A stretch of 29,678 nucleotides of DNA from JBNRMW01 sp050309795. Lineage in GTDB: Bacteria; Bacillota_I; Bacilli_A; Erysipelotrichales; Erysipelotrichaceae. The translations under genes were made by a program, and so were the position numbers. The number at the start of each line of letters is the position of its first letter. Position 1 is the first letter of the stretch. The stretch is from the NCBI GenBank assembly GCA_050309795.1, contig JBNRMW010000024.1:1-29678 (forward strand), written 5' to 3'. A model generated the notes under the pieces. That model made no database searches. It was not told where the DNA came from and saw only the letters and a list, made by a program, of their open reading frames with translations. This document shows positions 6,472 through 14,350 of this stretch, one piece after another.

Positions 6472-7426
6472 TTATGATGATTGTGTACTAATTCCAGCAA
6501 AATGTGTCGTGAAAAGTCGAAAAGAATGTGATACATCGGTTCGCTTTGGAAAACACGAATTTAAAATACCGGTTGTTCCAGCAAATATGGAAACGATTAT
6601 TGATGAAAAATTAGCGGTCATGTTAGCACAAAATAATTACTTTTATATCATGCACCGTTTTGACGAGAATGGACGTCTAGATTTTATTCGACGTATGAAA
6701 GAGCGCCAATTAATTGTTTCCATTAGTGTGGGTATTAAAAAAGCCGAATATGATTTTGTTTTAGAAATGAAAGAAACGAACTTAATTCCGGATTACATTA
6801 CCATTGATATTGCGCATGGGCATTCACAATCGGTCATTGAAATGATTAAACATATTAAATCTGTCATGCCAGAAGTCTTTTTAATTGCCGGAAATGTAGG
6901 TACTCCAGAAGCTGTTCGTGATTTAGAAAATGCGGGAGCAGACGCTACGAAGGTTGGTATTGGTCCAGGTAAAGTATGTATCACAAAGATGAAAACTGGT
7001 TTTGGAACGGGTGGCTGGCAATTAGCAGCTGTTCGTTGGTGTGCCAAAGCTGCCCGAAAACCGATTATCGCAGATGGTGGTATTCGTAATCATGGCGATA
7101 TTGCTAAATCGATTCGAATGGGTGCATCGATGGTGATGGTTGGGTCCTTGTTTTCTGGACATGATCAATCCCCAGGTAAGGAAGTTCTTTTAGATGGGGT
7201 TCGTTATAAAGAATACTACGGATCCGCTTCTCAATATCAAAAAGGGGAATATGTGAATGTCGAAGGGAAAAAAGAATTAGTCAAACATAAAGGCGATATA
7301 AATCACACTTTAATTGAAGTTCAACAAGACTTACAATCGGCAATTTCCTATGCTGGAGGCAAGGATTTAGAGGCCTTACGAACCGTTGATTATGTTTTAT
7401 TATCGAGTACGATTCAAGATTACTAA
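6458..7426 (+). CDS. guaC: GMP reductase
   Basis: A 322-residue (beta/alpha)8 enzyme that reduces GMP to IMP with NADPH, releasing ammonia, for purine salvage. The N-terminus RAFDYDDCVLIP and PVVPANMETIID, the loop GIGPGKVCITKMKTGFGTGG with catalytic Cys174, and the phosphate-binding IADGGIRNHGDIAKSIRMGA are typical of type 2 GMP reductases (short form without CBS domains, as opposed to IMP dehydrogenase of about 490 residues). The SD AGGAGAG lies inside the end of the DUF523 gene, and the two genes overlap by 14 bases. No purine riboswitch is visible upstream. Confidence 0.92.
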   Translation: MRAFDYDDCVLIPAKCVVKSRKECDTSVRFGKHEFKIPVVPANMETIIDEKLAVMLAQNNYFYIMHRFDENGRLDFIRRMKERQLIVSISVGIKKAEYDFVLEMKETNLIPDYITIDIAHGHSQSVIEMIKHIKSVMPEVFLIAGNVGTPEAVRDLENAGADATKVGIGPGKVCITKMKTGFGTGGWQLAAVRWCAKAARKPIIADGGIRNHGDIAKSIRMGASMVMVGSLFSGHDQSPGKEVLLDGVRYKEYYGSASQYQKGEYVNVEGKKELVKHKGDINHTLIEVQQDLQSAISYAGGKDLEALRTVDYVLLSSTIQDY

Positions 7427-7498
7427 CAAAACAAACCTCTTTACTACAAATTCTAGATTTTATTTGAGATAATACGGATATATCTAAGGAGACCAAAA

Positions 7499-8356
7499 AT
7501 GAAAATAATCGGTTGCAATAACGCAAGTGGTCTAGGCGAAATGGGCCTCAAGCAAAATATTGATACATTAATGGAAAAGTATCCCCACTATAAAATAGAT
7601 CGTGTGGTTGAGCCAGACTTCCAACGCGAAGAAGGACCTTCTTTATTGCACAATTTTGAGACCGTCTTCAACCTAAATCAACAACTAGCAAAATCCTGTC
7701 AAGCGGAGTTGGCAAAAGGAGAGACTCTTTTAAATATTATTGGTGATCACAGTGCTGGGATTGGTACGGTTGCTGCCACATCATCAATTAGCCAGCAATT
7801 AGGAGTTATTTGGATTGATGCTCATAGCGACATCAATACGGAAAAAACAAGCCCATCAGGTAACATCCACGGGATGCCGTTGGCGAGTTTGTTAAATCTA
7901 ACCGAAAATGAATTAAACAACATTTTATTTGACGGACCAAAAGTGAAATCAGAGCATCTGGTCTACATTGGATTGCGGGATGTTGATCCTGGAGAGCAGG
8001 AAGTTCTAGACCGCCTGAATATTTTGTATTTTAATTACGCGACCGTGATGGAGATGGGTTTTTTCGAAGTCCTTGCTCAAACCTTTAATCGCTTGGCAAA
8101 TTGTGATGTGGTTCATGTATCACTAGATATGGATAGCATGAATCCCGAGATCGTTACCGCAGTATCGGTCCCCGTAGCGGATGGTTTTACACCGGATGAG
8201 GTCGAATATATTCTACAGAATTTATTAATGAACTTGCCGATTCGTTCCATCGATATTGCCGAATATAACCCGGAGTATGATGTGGAGTTCAAGAGTTTGG
8301 AAATTTTAAATGATTTAATAGAAAGTATTGGAGGTTTTTATGAAGCTCAATCTTAA
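7499..8356 (+). CDS. rocF: Arginase
   Basis: A 285-residue enzyme of the ureohydrolase family, splitting L-arginine to ornithine and urea with a two-manganese centre. Metal ligands are seen in GDHS (His84), DAHSD (Asp107, His109, Asp111) and SLDMD (Asp210, Asp212). Glu255 in DIAEYNP matches the conserved catalytic-site glutamate. TSPSGNIHGMP right after DAHSDINTEK is the arginase-specific substrate loop and sets it apart from agmatinase and formimidoylglutamase. The SD TAAGGAGA stands eight bases before the ATG. It overlaps the MFS gene by 17 bases, so the transporter may move arginine, ornithine or a product. A weak extended -10 (TGAGATAAT, about 7463-7471) lies upstream. Confidence 0.88.
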   Translation: MKIIGCNNASGLGEMGLKQNIDTLMEKYPHYKIDRVVEPDFQREEGPSLLHNFETVFNLNQQLAKSCQAELAKGETLLNIIGDHSAGIGTVAATSSISQQLGVIWIDAHSDINTEKTSPSGNIHGMPLASLLNLTENELNNILFDGPKVKSEHLVYIGLRDVDPGEQEVLDRLNILYFNYATVMEMGFFEVLAQTFNRLANCDVVHVSLDMDSMNPEIVTAVSVPVADGFTPDEVEYILQNLLMNLPIRSIDIAEYNPEYDVEFKSLEILNDLIESIGGFYEAQS

Positions 8357-9593
8357 ACGGACTTTGTTGGTCGGAATCGCCTTCATGACCATTTCAGCCT
8401 TCTGGCAATTGTATGACTATGAAATTCAATTGATTTTAAAGAATGAATTTTTCTTTAGTGATACGCTTACTGGTTTTGTCATGTCGATTGATAACATTTT
8501 AGCAGTTCTTTTATTACCATTATTTGGTTCAATTTCTGATAAAATGATGACTAAATATGGTAAACGCATGCCCTTTATTGTGGCGGGTACGGTTTTAACG
8601 TTTATTGGGATGTGGGTTTTGCCTCATTCTGCCCAGACGCGCAATTTAGTCTTGTTTTTAATTGCATTAGGAGCGGTGCTATTAGCGATGTCGATTTATC
8701 GTTCTCCGGCGGTGGCTTTAATGCCGGATGTGACGATTAAGCCCTTACGTAGTCAAGGTAACGCCATCATTAACTTAATGGGTGCTATTGGTGGGGTGGT
8801 AACTTTGGTCTTGATTTCATTTTTAGCCCCTGACAAAGTTCAATCTTATTTCCCGCTGTTTATAGCGGTCGCGGCGTTTATGTTAATCGGTATTGTGGTC
8901 ATGGTCGTCTTGGTGAAGGAGGTCCAATGGGCTAAAGAGATGCATCTAGAGTCCGAGCGCTTGGGTATCATAGATGAAGAAGAGGAACATTTTCAAGATG
9001 GAAAAATGGATCCCGAAGTTCGGCGTTCATTAACTTATATTTTATTATCGATTGCGTTATGGTTCATGGGCTATAATGCGGTGATTTCAGCCTTTTCCCG
9101 CTATGCGACGATTCATATTGGTTTAACGCAACAACAGGGTTCTCAAATTTTGATTTTGGCGAATGTTGGGGCTATTTTAGCTTTCATTCCGATTGGGCGT
9201 TTGTCTTCTCAAATTGGCCGGAAGCGGATGATAAATGTCGGTATCTTAGTATTGGCCTTTGCTTTTGGGACGGCCTTTTTCTACCAAGGGTTCCATGTGT
9301 TGATGTTTGCTAACTTTTTACTCGCTGGGATTGGCTGGGCGGCTATTAATGTTAATTCCTTACCGATGGTCTTAGAAATGGCGAAGGGTAGTGATGCCGG
9401 AAAATACACGGGTCTTTATTACACGTTTTCGATGTCGGCTCAAATTGTCACACCTATTTTATCGGGTTTCTTGTTTGATTTATTTGATTATTCGGTTTTA
9501 TTCCCTTACGCAACGTTCTTTGTTTTACTGGCGTTGGTCACCATGAGTCAAGTTCATCACGGGGATACGACGGTGACGAAATATACGAAATAA
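8340..9593 (+). CDS. MFS transporter, SLC45/sugar-porter-like
   Basis: A 417-residue membrane protein with about 12 helices. The loop GSISDKMMTKYGKRMPFIVAG is the MFS signature and most resembles the SLC45/sucrose-porter branch, where the arginine or lysine pair is followed by MPFI/RPFI. A second copy of the signature is seen in GRLSSQIGRKRMI. A charged cytoplasmic loop with DEEEEHFQDG near residue 220 divides the halves. The ATG at 8340 has GGAGG five bases upstream; the in-frame TTG at 8328 is rejected because it lies before this SD. Substrate unknown. Confidence 0.82.
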   Translation: MKLNLKRTLLVGIAFMTISAFWQLYDYEIQLILKNEFFFSDTLTGFVMSIDNILAVLLLPLFGSISDKMMTKYGKRMPFIVAGTVLTFIGMWVLPHSAQTRNLVLFLIALGAVLLAMSIYRSPAVALMPDVTIKPLRSQGNAIINLMGAIGGVVTLVLISFLAPDKVQSYFPLFIAVAAFMLIGIVVMVVLVKEVQWAKEMHLESERLGIIDEEEEHFQDGKMDPEVRRSLTYILLSIALWFMGYNAVISAFSRYATIHIGLTQQQGSQILILANVGAILAFIPIGRLSSQIGRKRMINVGILVLAFAFGTAFFYQGFHVLMFANFLLAGIGWAAINVNSLPMVLEMAKGSDAGKYTGLYYTFSMSAQIVTPILSGFLFDLFDYSVLFPYATFFVLLALVTMSQVHHGDTTVTKYTK

Positions 9594-9594
9594 T

Positions 9595-10359
9595 ATGTGG
9601 TGGTTGTTTTTCTGCGTACTATTGTATATTTGGCTTATTTTTCCTGGACGTACACAAGTTTTTCCTAAGCAGAAATATTATGGGCATCGGGGATTGTTTG
9701 ATCATAAGCACGTTCAAGAAAACAGTCTTGAAGCTTTCACTTTAGCTATTGACCAGGGCTATGGGGTGGAATTGGATGTTCAGCTAAGCCGGGATGGACA
9801 AGTCGTCGTCTTTCATGACGCGAATTTGAAACGTTTATTTCAGCGAAATGAGAAGATTCGCGATTTAACAGCAGAAGAGTTGAAACCCTTTCAAATCCCA
9901 ACACTTGTTGAAGTGCTGCAGTTATTTAAAGGTCAACAACCGTTGATTATTGAGTTAAAAAATCATGGTCAAATACAAGAATTATGTGAGGCTGTGGCCA
10001 ACTTGCTCGATGGTTACACGGGTGAATTTATGGTTGAATCGTTTGATCCGCGAATAGTTTATTGGTTTAGACGTCATCGCCCACATTTTATTCGTGGTCA
10101 ATTGTTGATGAGTATCCGGCAATATGAACAGCCGTTGTTGGGTTTGTTTTTGGTGACAATGGTGTATCATGTGTTCACGCGTCCCCACTTTTTAGCAACC
10201 CATACGTCGATGTCGATGCGTTTTTATGGTAGGGTCCTACCTCTTTTGAAAATGAAACGTGTTTTATGGACGGTTTATTGGGATGAAGTGGAGCCGATCC
10301 AATCGATGGATGCGATGATTTTTGAGTTCAATGTAGAACCTAATCGTAAAAAAGCATAA
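9595..10359 (+). CDS. Glycerophosphodiester phosphodiesterase, membrane-anchored
   Basis: A 254-residue GDPD-family enzyme that hydrolyses glycerophosphodiesters to glycerol-3-phosphate and an alcohol. Motifs: GHRG (residues 28-31), ENSLEAF, the metal-binding ELDVQLSRDGQVVVFHD and IIELKNHGQ. One N-terminal hydrophobic segment (residues 1-18, WWLFFCVLLYIWLIF) probably anchors it in the membrane. It starts one base after the stop of the MFS gene, in the same operon. The C-terminal part is shorter and less conserved than in typical GlpQ-like proteins. It is likely involved in lipid head-group recycling. Confidence 0.85.
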   Translation: MWWLFFCVLLYIWLIFPGRTQVFPKQKYYGHRGLFDHKHVQENSLEAFTLAIDQGYGVELDVQLSRDGQVVVFHDANLKRLFQRNEKIRDLTAEELKPFQIPTLVEVLQLFKGQQPLIIELKNHGQIQELCEAVANLLDGYTGEFMVESFDPRIVYWFRRHRPHFIRGQLLMSIRQYEQPLLGLFLVTMVYHVFTRPHFLATHTSMSMRFYGRVLPLLKMKRVLWTVYWDEVEPIQSMDAMIFEFNVEPNRKKA

Positions 10360-10364
10360 AGTAG

Positions 10365-10393
10365 TTGATTTACTTCGAGCGTTTTCGTATAAT
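10365..10393 (+). promoter_or_regulatory. Promoter of second tRNA-Asp gene
   Basis: TTGATT (10365-10370) and TATAAT (10388-10393) with a 17-base spacer. The tRNA begins nine bases after the -10 box, so the primary transcript has almost no 5' leader. Confidence 0.8.
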
Positions 10394-10402
10394 AGCGCTA
10401 CT

Positions 10403-10478
10403 GGTCCCGTGGTGTAGCGGTTAACATGCCTGCCTGTCACGCAGGAGATCGCGGGTTCGATTCCCGTCGGGACCGCCA
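10403..10478 (+). tRNA. tRNA-Asp (anticodon GUC), copy 2
   Basis: Identical over all 76 bases to the copy at 318-393, including the encoded CCA, with loop CTGTCAC giving anticodon GUC. It is a single-gene unit with its own promoter and terminator between the GDPD gene and gnd. Flanking sequences differ from copy 1, so only the tRNA is duplicated. Confidence 0.95.
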
Positions 10479-10489
10479 TTTTTAAAGTT

Positions 10490-10514
10490 AGAAGCCTTAT
10501 GCTTCTTTTTTTTT
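10490..10514 (+). terminator. Terminator of tRNA-Asp copy 2
   Basis: AGAAGC (10490-10495) pairs with GCTTCT (10501-10506), loop CTTAT, followed by a run of Ts to 10514. Confidence 0.82.
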
Positions 10515-10599
10515 GAAAAACTTGCATTTTCCTTATAAAAAGAGGGGCATGTAGTATAATAGGCATAGACATTAAGAGATAAAAACACAGGAGGAAGAG

Positions 10600-11988
10600 A
10601 TGAACGATATATTAGTGGTTGGCTTAGCGGTGATGGGAAAAAACCTTGCGATGAACATCGCGGACCGTGATTATCAAGTGGCGGTGTATAATCGCACGTA
10701 TCAACGGACCCTTGATGCGGTATCGCAGGATGCTCGTTTGAAAGGGTATGAAAATATTCAAGAAGCGGTAAATTCTTTAAAATCTCCACGAAAGATTTTA
10801 TTGATGGTCAAAGCTGGTCAACCGGTTGATGACTTTATCCAACTCGTTTTACCGTATACAAATGAAGGTGATTTGATTATTGACGGTGGAAACTCTAATT
10901 TCTTAGAAACGATTCGTCGAGCTCAGGAAGTGGAATCCACGGGACGTTTTTATATGGGCTTAGGAGTTTCCGGTGGTGAGGAAGGTGCCCGTTTAGGACC
11001 AGCCTTAATGCCCGGTGGCAGTGAACAAGGCTATGAGATGGTCAAAGATATTCTCCAAGATATTGCTGCGGTGGCCTATGGGGAACCCTGTACCTCTTAT
11101 ATCGGGGCGGATGGCTCGGGTCATTATGTCAAAATGGTGCACAACGGCATCGAGTATGGAGATATGCAGTTAATTGCTGAAGCCTATCATATGTTGAAAG
11201 CATCGACAAATTTAACGAATGATCAAATCGCAGATATTTTTGAAGAGTGGAACCAAGGAGAATTAGAATCCTACCTCATCGAAATTACGTCGAAAATATT
11301 AAGAGTAAAAGATGGTGATGGCTATTTAGTCGATAAAATCATGGATAAAGCGGGCCAAAAGGGTACCGGTAAATGGACGGTGATCTCTTCGATGGACCTG
11401 GGTGTGGACACGAGTTTAATTGCTTCTAGTGTATATGCGCGTATTATTTCCTCTTTGAAAACTCAACGCGTAACAGCATCCACGGTTTTAACCGGTCCTC
11501 AAGTTGAAAAAAACAGCGATCCCGACTTCGTTGAACACGTTCGTCAAGCGCTCTACGCCTCTAAAATTATGAGTTATGCTCAAGGGTTTGCGTTATTACA
11601 AGAAGCCGCCGTTGAACATCAATGGAAACTCAACTATGAAAATATTGCGAAAGGGTGGCGTGGCGGATGTATTATTCGTGCTCAATTTTTAAATAGAATC
11701 GCTCAAGCTTATGTTAAAGATCCGTCTTTAAACAATTTACTATTAGATCCAGAGTTTAAACAAACGATTGAATCGTATCAGAGTGGTTTACGTCGGGTCG
11801 TTTCTTGGGGGATTGCTTCTGGAATACCATTACCAGGGTTTAGTTCGGCGATTGCCTACTACGATTCTTACCGAAGCGATTGGCTTCCTGCTAATTTGAT
11901 ACAAGCTCAACGGGATTTCTTTGGAGCCCATAGTTTTGAAAGACTGGATCAAGAAGGAGATTTTCACTATGAATGGACACAACTTTAA
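10600..11988 (+). CDS. gnd: 6-phosphogluconate dehydrogenase (decarboxylating)
   Basis: A 462-residue enzyme that converts 6-phosphogluconate to ribulose-5-phosphate and CO2 while reducing NADP+. It has the Rossmann motif GLAVMGKNLAMNIA, the NRT cofactor patch, the substrate motif GLGVSGGEEGARLGP, catalytic KMVHNGIEYGDMQ (Lys178) and DKAGQKGTGKW, and the C-terminal substrate-binding histidine region. GGAGGAAG before the ATG is the SD, and TATAAT at 10555-10560 is a likely -10 box with a poor -35. It overlaps zwf by 20 bases, pairing the two NADPH-producing steps of the pentose phosphate pathway in one operon. Confidence 0.95.
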   Translation: MNDILVVGLAVMGKNLAMNIADRDYQVAVYNRTYQRTLDAVSQDARLKGYENIQEAVNSLKSPRKILLMVKAGQPVDDFIQLVLPYTNEGDLIIDGGNSNFLETIRRAQEVESTGRFYMGLGVSGGEEGARLGPALMPGGSEQGYEMVKDILQDIAAVAYGEPCTSYIGADGSGHYVKMVHNGIEYGDMQLIAEAYHMLKASTNLTNDQIADIFEEWNQGELESYLIEITSKILRVKDGDGYLVDKIMDKAGQKGTGKWTVISSMDLGVDTSLIASSVYARIISSLKTQRVTASTVLTGPQVEKNSDPDFVEHVRQALYASKIMSYAQGFALLQEAAVEHQWKLNYENIAKGWRGGCIIRAQFLNRIAQAYVKDPSLNNLLLDPEFKQTIESYQSGLRRVVSWGIASGIPLPGFSSAIAYYDSYRSDWLPANLIQAQRDFFGAHSFERLDQEGDFHYEWTQL

Positions 11989-13459
11989 AGAAAAGACCTC
12001 GCTCATTATTTTTGGAGCGACGGGGGACTTAACCTATCGGAAGTTGTTACCCGCTCTCTATGATTTGAATGCTCAAGGAGAGTTAGAAAATGTCAATATT
12101 GTGGCTATTGGTCGGCGCGAATATAACAATGAAGTGTACCGTCAATCCGCACTAGAAGCCCTGCACGAAGGGTCTCGGTTCAAATCGAATATCGAAGCAC
12201 TAGATGAATCTTTCTTTAATAAACTGACCTACTATAAGATGGACTTTAATCAAGTTGAACACTACGAAGGTTTAAGATATTACTTGAGTGATATCATCGA
12301 GAATCGCCAACGCTATATGTATTATTTGGCGGTGGCACCGAGTAGTTTTTCAACGATTATTCAAAATCTTCATGAATCACAAATTCTCCATCAATCGGCA
12401 GAGAAACAATTGTTAATTGAGAAACCGTTTGGTGATGATTTGGACAGTGCCATTTTAATTAATAACGAAATTGGACGTCACTTTAAAGAGCATGAAATCT
12501 ATCGGATTGATCACTACTTAGCGAAGGAAATGATCCGTAATATTTTATATTGGCGCTTTTCCAACACGGTTGTTGAAGCATTATTAAACGATCAAGTCAT
12601 TGACCATATTCAAATTACCGCCTCGGAAACGGGTGGTGTTGAAACTCGGGGTAATTTCTACGACAAAACAGGAGCATTGAACGATATGGTGCAATCTCAT
12701 TTGCTCCAAGTATTGAGTTTATTACTAATGAAACGCCCGAAGAGTTTTGAAGCGCAACATATTCACAAACAACAGTTCAAAGTGTTGGATAATTTGAAGA
12801 TTTCGAATAAATCGGCTCGCTTATGGATGGTTAAAGGTCAATATCGTGAGGGTGGCGATTCTCTTAATTACCGAGACGAAGATCGAGTCGATCCAAACTC
12901 GATTACCGAAACCTATGTGGCCTTAAAACTAATGTACGATCGTAAACCGTTTAAAGGCATACCTATCTATTTGAGAACGGGAAAACGAATGGATAAACAA
13001 TCAACATACATTGCGATTGAGTTCAAGCCGAATCGGTTGGATAAAGAACACGGGGAATGTCCACGCAATACGATGATTATCCGGATTGGACCCGATGAAG
13101 GTATTTATTTGAAGGTCAATATTAAGAAACCAGGCACGACCAACGAAATGGAAACCATATTCATGGATTATTGTCAATCGTGTATTTTTGAAAACCGTAT
13201 AAATACCCCTCAAGACTATGCTAGAATATTTAGTAACGCCCTGGATCGTGATATGACTATTTTCACATCCTGGCCAATTGCTCAGAAAAACTGGGCATTA
13301 ATCCAACATATCCAGGAACGAGCTCAAGCGGATCAAGTCTTATTACATGGCTATGCAGCCTATTCTCAAGGACCAAATGCTGCGGCGGAATTACTAGCAA
13401 AAGATGGTCGTCACTGGATTAATGATTCTGTCTTAGGAGAAAGTTATTATGAAGACTGA
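11969..13459 (+). CDS. zwf: Glucose-6-phosphate dehydrogenase
   Basis: A 496-residue enzyme oxidising glucose-6-phosphate to the lactone with NADP+. It has the nucleotide-binding GATGDLTYRKLLPALYDL, EKPFG, and the active site RIDHYLAKE with His182. The usual Gly after the leucine is replaced by Ala (HYLAKE for HYLGKE). The ATG at 11969 has AAGGAG nine bases upstream; the upstream in-frame ATG at 11921 lies well inside gnd and lacks an SD, so the longer version is rejected. No separate 6-phosphogluconolactonase gene is seen in the operon. It overlaps the YjdI-like gene by 11 bases. Confidence 0.94.
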   Translation: MNGHNFKEKTSLIIFGATGDLTYRKLLPALYDLNAQGELENVNIVAIGRREYNNEVYRQSALEALHEGSRFKSNIEALDESFFNKLTYYKMDFNQVEHYEGLRYYLSDIIENRQRYMYYLAVAPSSFSTIIQNLHESQILHQSAEKQLLIEKPFGDDLDSAILINNEIGRHFKEHEIYRIDHYLAKEMIRNILYWRFSNTVVEALLNDQVIDHIQITASETGGVETRGNFYDKTGALNDMVQSHLLQVLSLLLMKRPKSFEAQHIHKQQFKVLDNLKISNKSARLWMVKGQYREGGDSLNYRDEDRVDPNSITETYVALKLMYDRKPFKGIPIYLRTGKRMDKQSTYIAIEFKPNRLDKEHGECPRNTMIIRIGPDEGIYLKVNIKKPGTTNEMETIFMDYCQSCIFENRINTPQDYARIFSNALDRDMTIFTSWPIAQKNWALIQHIQERAQADQVLLHGYAAYSQGPNAAAELLAKDGRHWINDSVLGESYYED

Positions 13460-13685
13460 ACAAGAACTGCGTGACGCGGGCTACCGTAAATATACGGGCG
13501 AAGGGATTGATGTGTATTTTAATTTACAGGTCTGCGCCCATTCGGGACATTGTACTTCCAATCTTCCCGAAGTTTTTAATCTTAAAAAGAAACCGTGGAT
13601 TTATGCGGATGGAGCTAGTGTTGAAGCAGTCAAAAAATTGATTGAAGGTTGTCCAAGTGGCGCCCTACAATACATCGAAAAGTAA
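13449..13685 (+). CDS. YjdI-like (4Fe-4S) mono-cluster protein (Fer4_19)
   Basis: A 78-residue protein of the divergent 4Fe-4S mono-cluster family. Key residues are Cys29 and Cys35 in CAHSGHC and Cys68 in CPSGAL; only three cysteines are present, with His31 and His34 nearby as possible extra ligands. The segment GEGIDVYFN and the KKPWI motif are shared with E. coli YjdI as I recall it. AGGAGA lies seven bases before the ATG, and the gene overlaps zwf by 11 bases. A single-cluster protein placed after two NADPH-generating dehydrogenases suggests a role as a small electron carrier, which is an inference. Confidence 0.85.
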   Translation: MKTEQELRDAGYRKYTGEGIDVYFNLQVCAHSGHCTSNLPEVFNLKKKPWIYADGASVEAVKKLIEGCPSGALQYIEK

Positions 13686-13705
13686 GCGTTTATCGCTTAT
13701 TTTTT
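13683..13705 (+). terminator. Terminator of gnd-zwf-YjdI operon
   Basis: TAAGCG (13683-13688, containing the stop codon) pairs with CGCTTA (13694-13699), loop TTTAT, followed by six Ts. The stem is short. The T-run lies just before the first CIRCE element. Confidence 0.7.
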
Positions 13706-13708
13706 ATT

Positions 13709-13735
13709 TTAGCACTTAACCCTTGACAGTGCTAA
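13709..13735 (+). promoter_or_regulatory. CIRCE operator 1 (HrcA site)
   Basis: TTAGCACTT, nine bases, CAGTGCTAA. This matches the CIRCE consensus TTAGCACTC-N9-GAGTGCTAA at 16 of 18 arm positions. The -35 box of the hsp20 promoter begins in its spacer and runs into its right arm, so HrcA binding should exclude RNA polymerase. Confidence 0.9.
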
Positions 13736-13750
13736 AATATGTGTTATACT
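13723..13750 (+). promoter_or_regulatory. Promoter of hsp20
   Basis: Consensus TTGACA (13723-13728), 16-base spacer, extended -10 TGTTATACT (box TATACT 13745-13750). A strong promoter held between two CIRCE operators, as expected for a heat-shock gene repressed by HrcA. Confidence 0.88.
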
Positions 13751-13758
13751 ATAGTCAG

Positions 13759-13785
13759 TTAGCAGACAAAGGAGTTGAGTGCTAA
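13759..13785 (+). promoter_or_regulatory. CIRCE operator 2 (HrcA site)
   Basis: TTAGCAGAC, nine bases, GAGTGCTAA. The right arm is a perfect consensus, and the left arm differs at two positions. It sits at the predicted transcription start, 41 bases before SD copy 2, so the 5' UTR itself carries the operator. It is the second HrcA site at this promoter. Confidence 0.82.
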
Positions 13786-13787
13786 CA

Positions 13788-13813
13788 GAAGGAGGAATAA
13801 GAAGGAGGAATAT
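13788..13813 (+). repeat. Tandemly duplicated Shine-Dalgarno block before hsp20
   Basis: GAAGGAGGAATAA (13788-13800) is followed at once by GAAGGAGGAATAT (13801-13813), a 13-base tandem repeat with one difference. Each copy contains a full SD. The second is at ideal distance from the ATG at 13814; the first has no ATG at a suitable distance and may act as a standby ribosome site. Confidence 0.85.
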
Positions 13814-14215
13814 ATGATGCGCTATTTAGTAAGACAACCGGAATCGATTTTCAACAAATTCTTCGAGGATTTAAGCCCTTCTACATTGGGGAGAAATTTA
13901 GATATTTATAAACAAGACAACAAATATATCGTTGAAGTTGATCTTCCAGGATTCACTAAGGAAGATATTACAGTCGATTACCATGAAGACATTTTAACCA
14001 TCAAGGCCGAAACAACTCAAGAAACTAACGAGGAAAAGGACGATAAGAAATACGTCTATCGCTCTCGTCAAAGCTCGAGTATGACGCGCCGCATCCGTTT
14101 CGAAGACATTAATCAGGAAGAGATTACTGGTAACTTTGAAAATGGAGTTTTAAAACTAGAATTGCCTTTAGCACAAGAAGTTGTTGCTGAAGCCAAACGC
14201 ATTGAAATTAAGTAA
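13814..14215 (+). CDS. hsp20: Small heat-shock protein (Hsp20/alpha-crystallin)
   Basis: A 133-residue holdase chaperone that binds unfolding proteins in the cytoplasm. The alpha-crystallin domain runs from LDIYKQDNKYIVEVDLPGF (about residue 33) to the conserved GNFENGVLKLELP (about 110-122), which is the A-x-x-x-N-G-V-L region, followed by a short tail with the RIEIK element. The N-terminus is short. The start could be ATG 13814 or the adjacent ATG 13817; both follow the second SD. The TTG at 13775 would place 13 residues over operator and SD sequence and is rejected. Regulation by HrcA through two CIRCE sites is expected. Confidence 0.92.
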   Translation: MMRYLVRQPESIFNKFFEDLSPSTLGRNLDIYKQDNKYIVEVDLPGFTKEDITVDYHEDILTIKAETTQETNEEKDDKKYVYRSRQSSSMTRRIRFEDINQEEITGNFENGVLKLELPLAQEVVAEAKRIEIK

Positions 14216-14241
14216 TCAACTAGAGTTTCATTGTGTATTCT

Positions 14242-14278
14242 AGACCGATCCGAAGGTTTAATCTGGGTCGGTCTTTTT
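14242..14278 (+). terminator. Terminator of hsp20
   Basis: AGACCGATCC (14242-14251) pairs with GGGTCGGTCT (14265-14274) with one G:U, loop of 13 bases, then further Ts to 14278. Confidence 0.85.
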
Positions 14279-14318
14279 GTATGTAAAACATAATATTAAT
14301 GGAATGGTTATACTTTTA

Positions 14319-14327
14319 TGATACAAT
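14319..14327 (+). promoter_or_regulatory. Extended -10 promoter of UMF1-family gene
   Basis: TGATACAAT is an extended -10 element 23 bases before the ATG at 14351. A -35 box is not recognisable. AGGTAAAGGT just before the ATG is a modest SD. Confidence 0.5.
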
Positions 14328-14350
14328 CAATTCAATTGTGAGGTAAAGGT

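Noticed and set aside
13775..13813. TTG start adding 13 residues to Hsp20
   Set aside because: The extra residues are translated from the CIRCE arm and the duplicated SD block.
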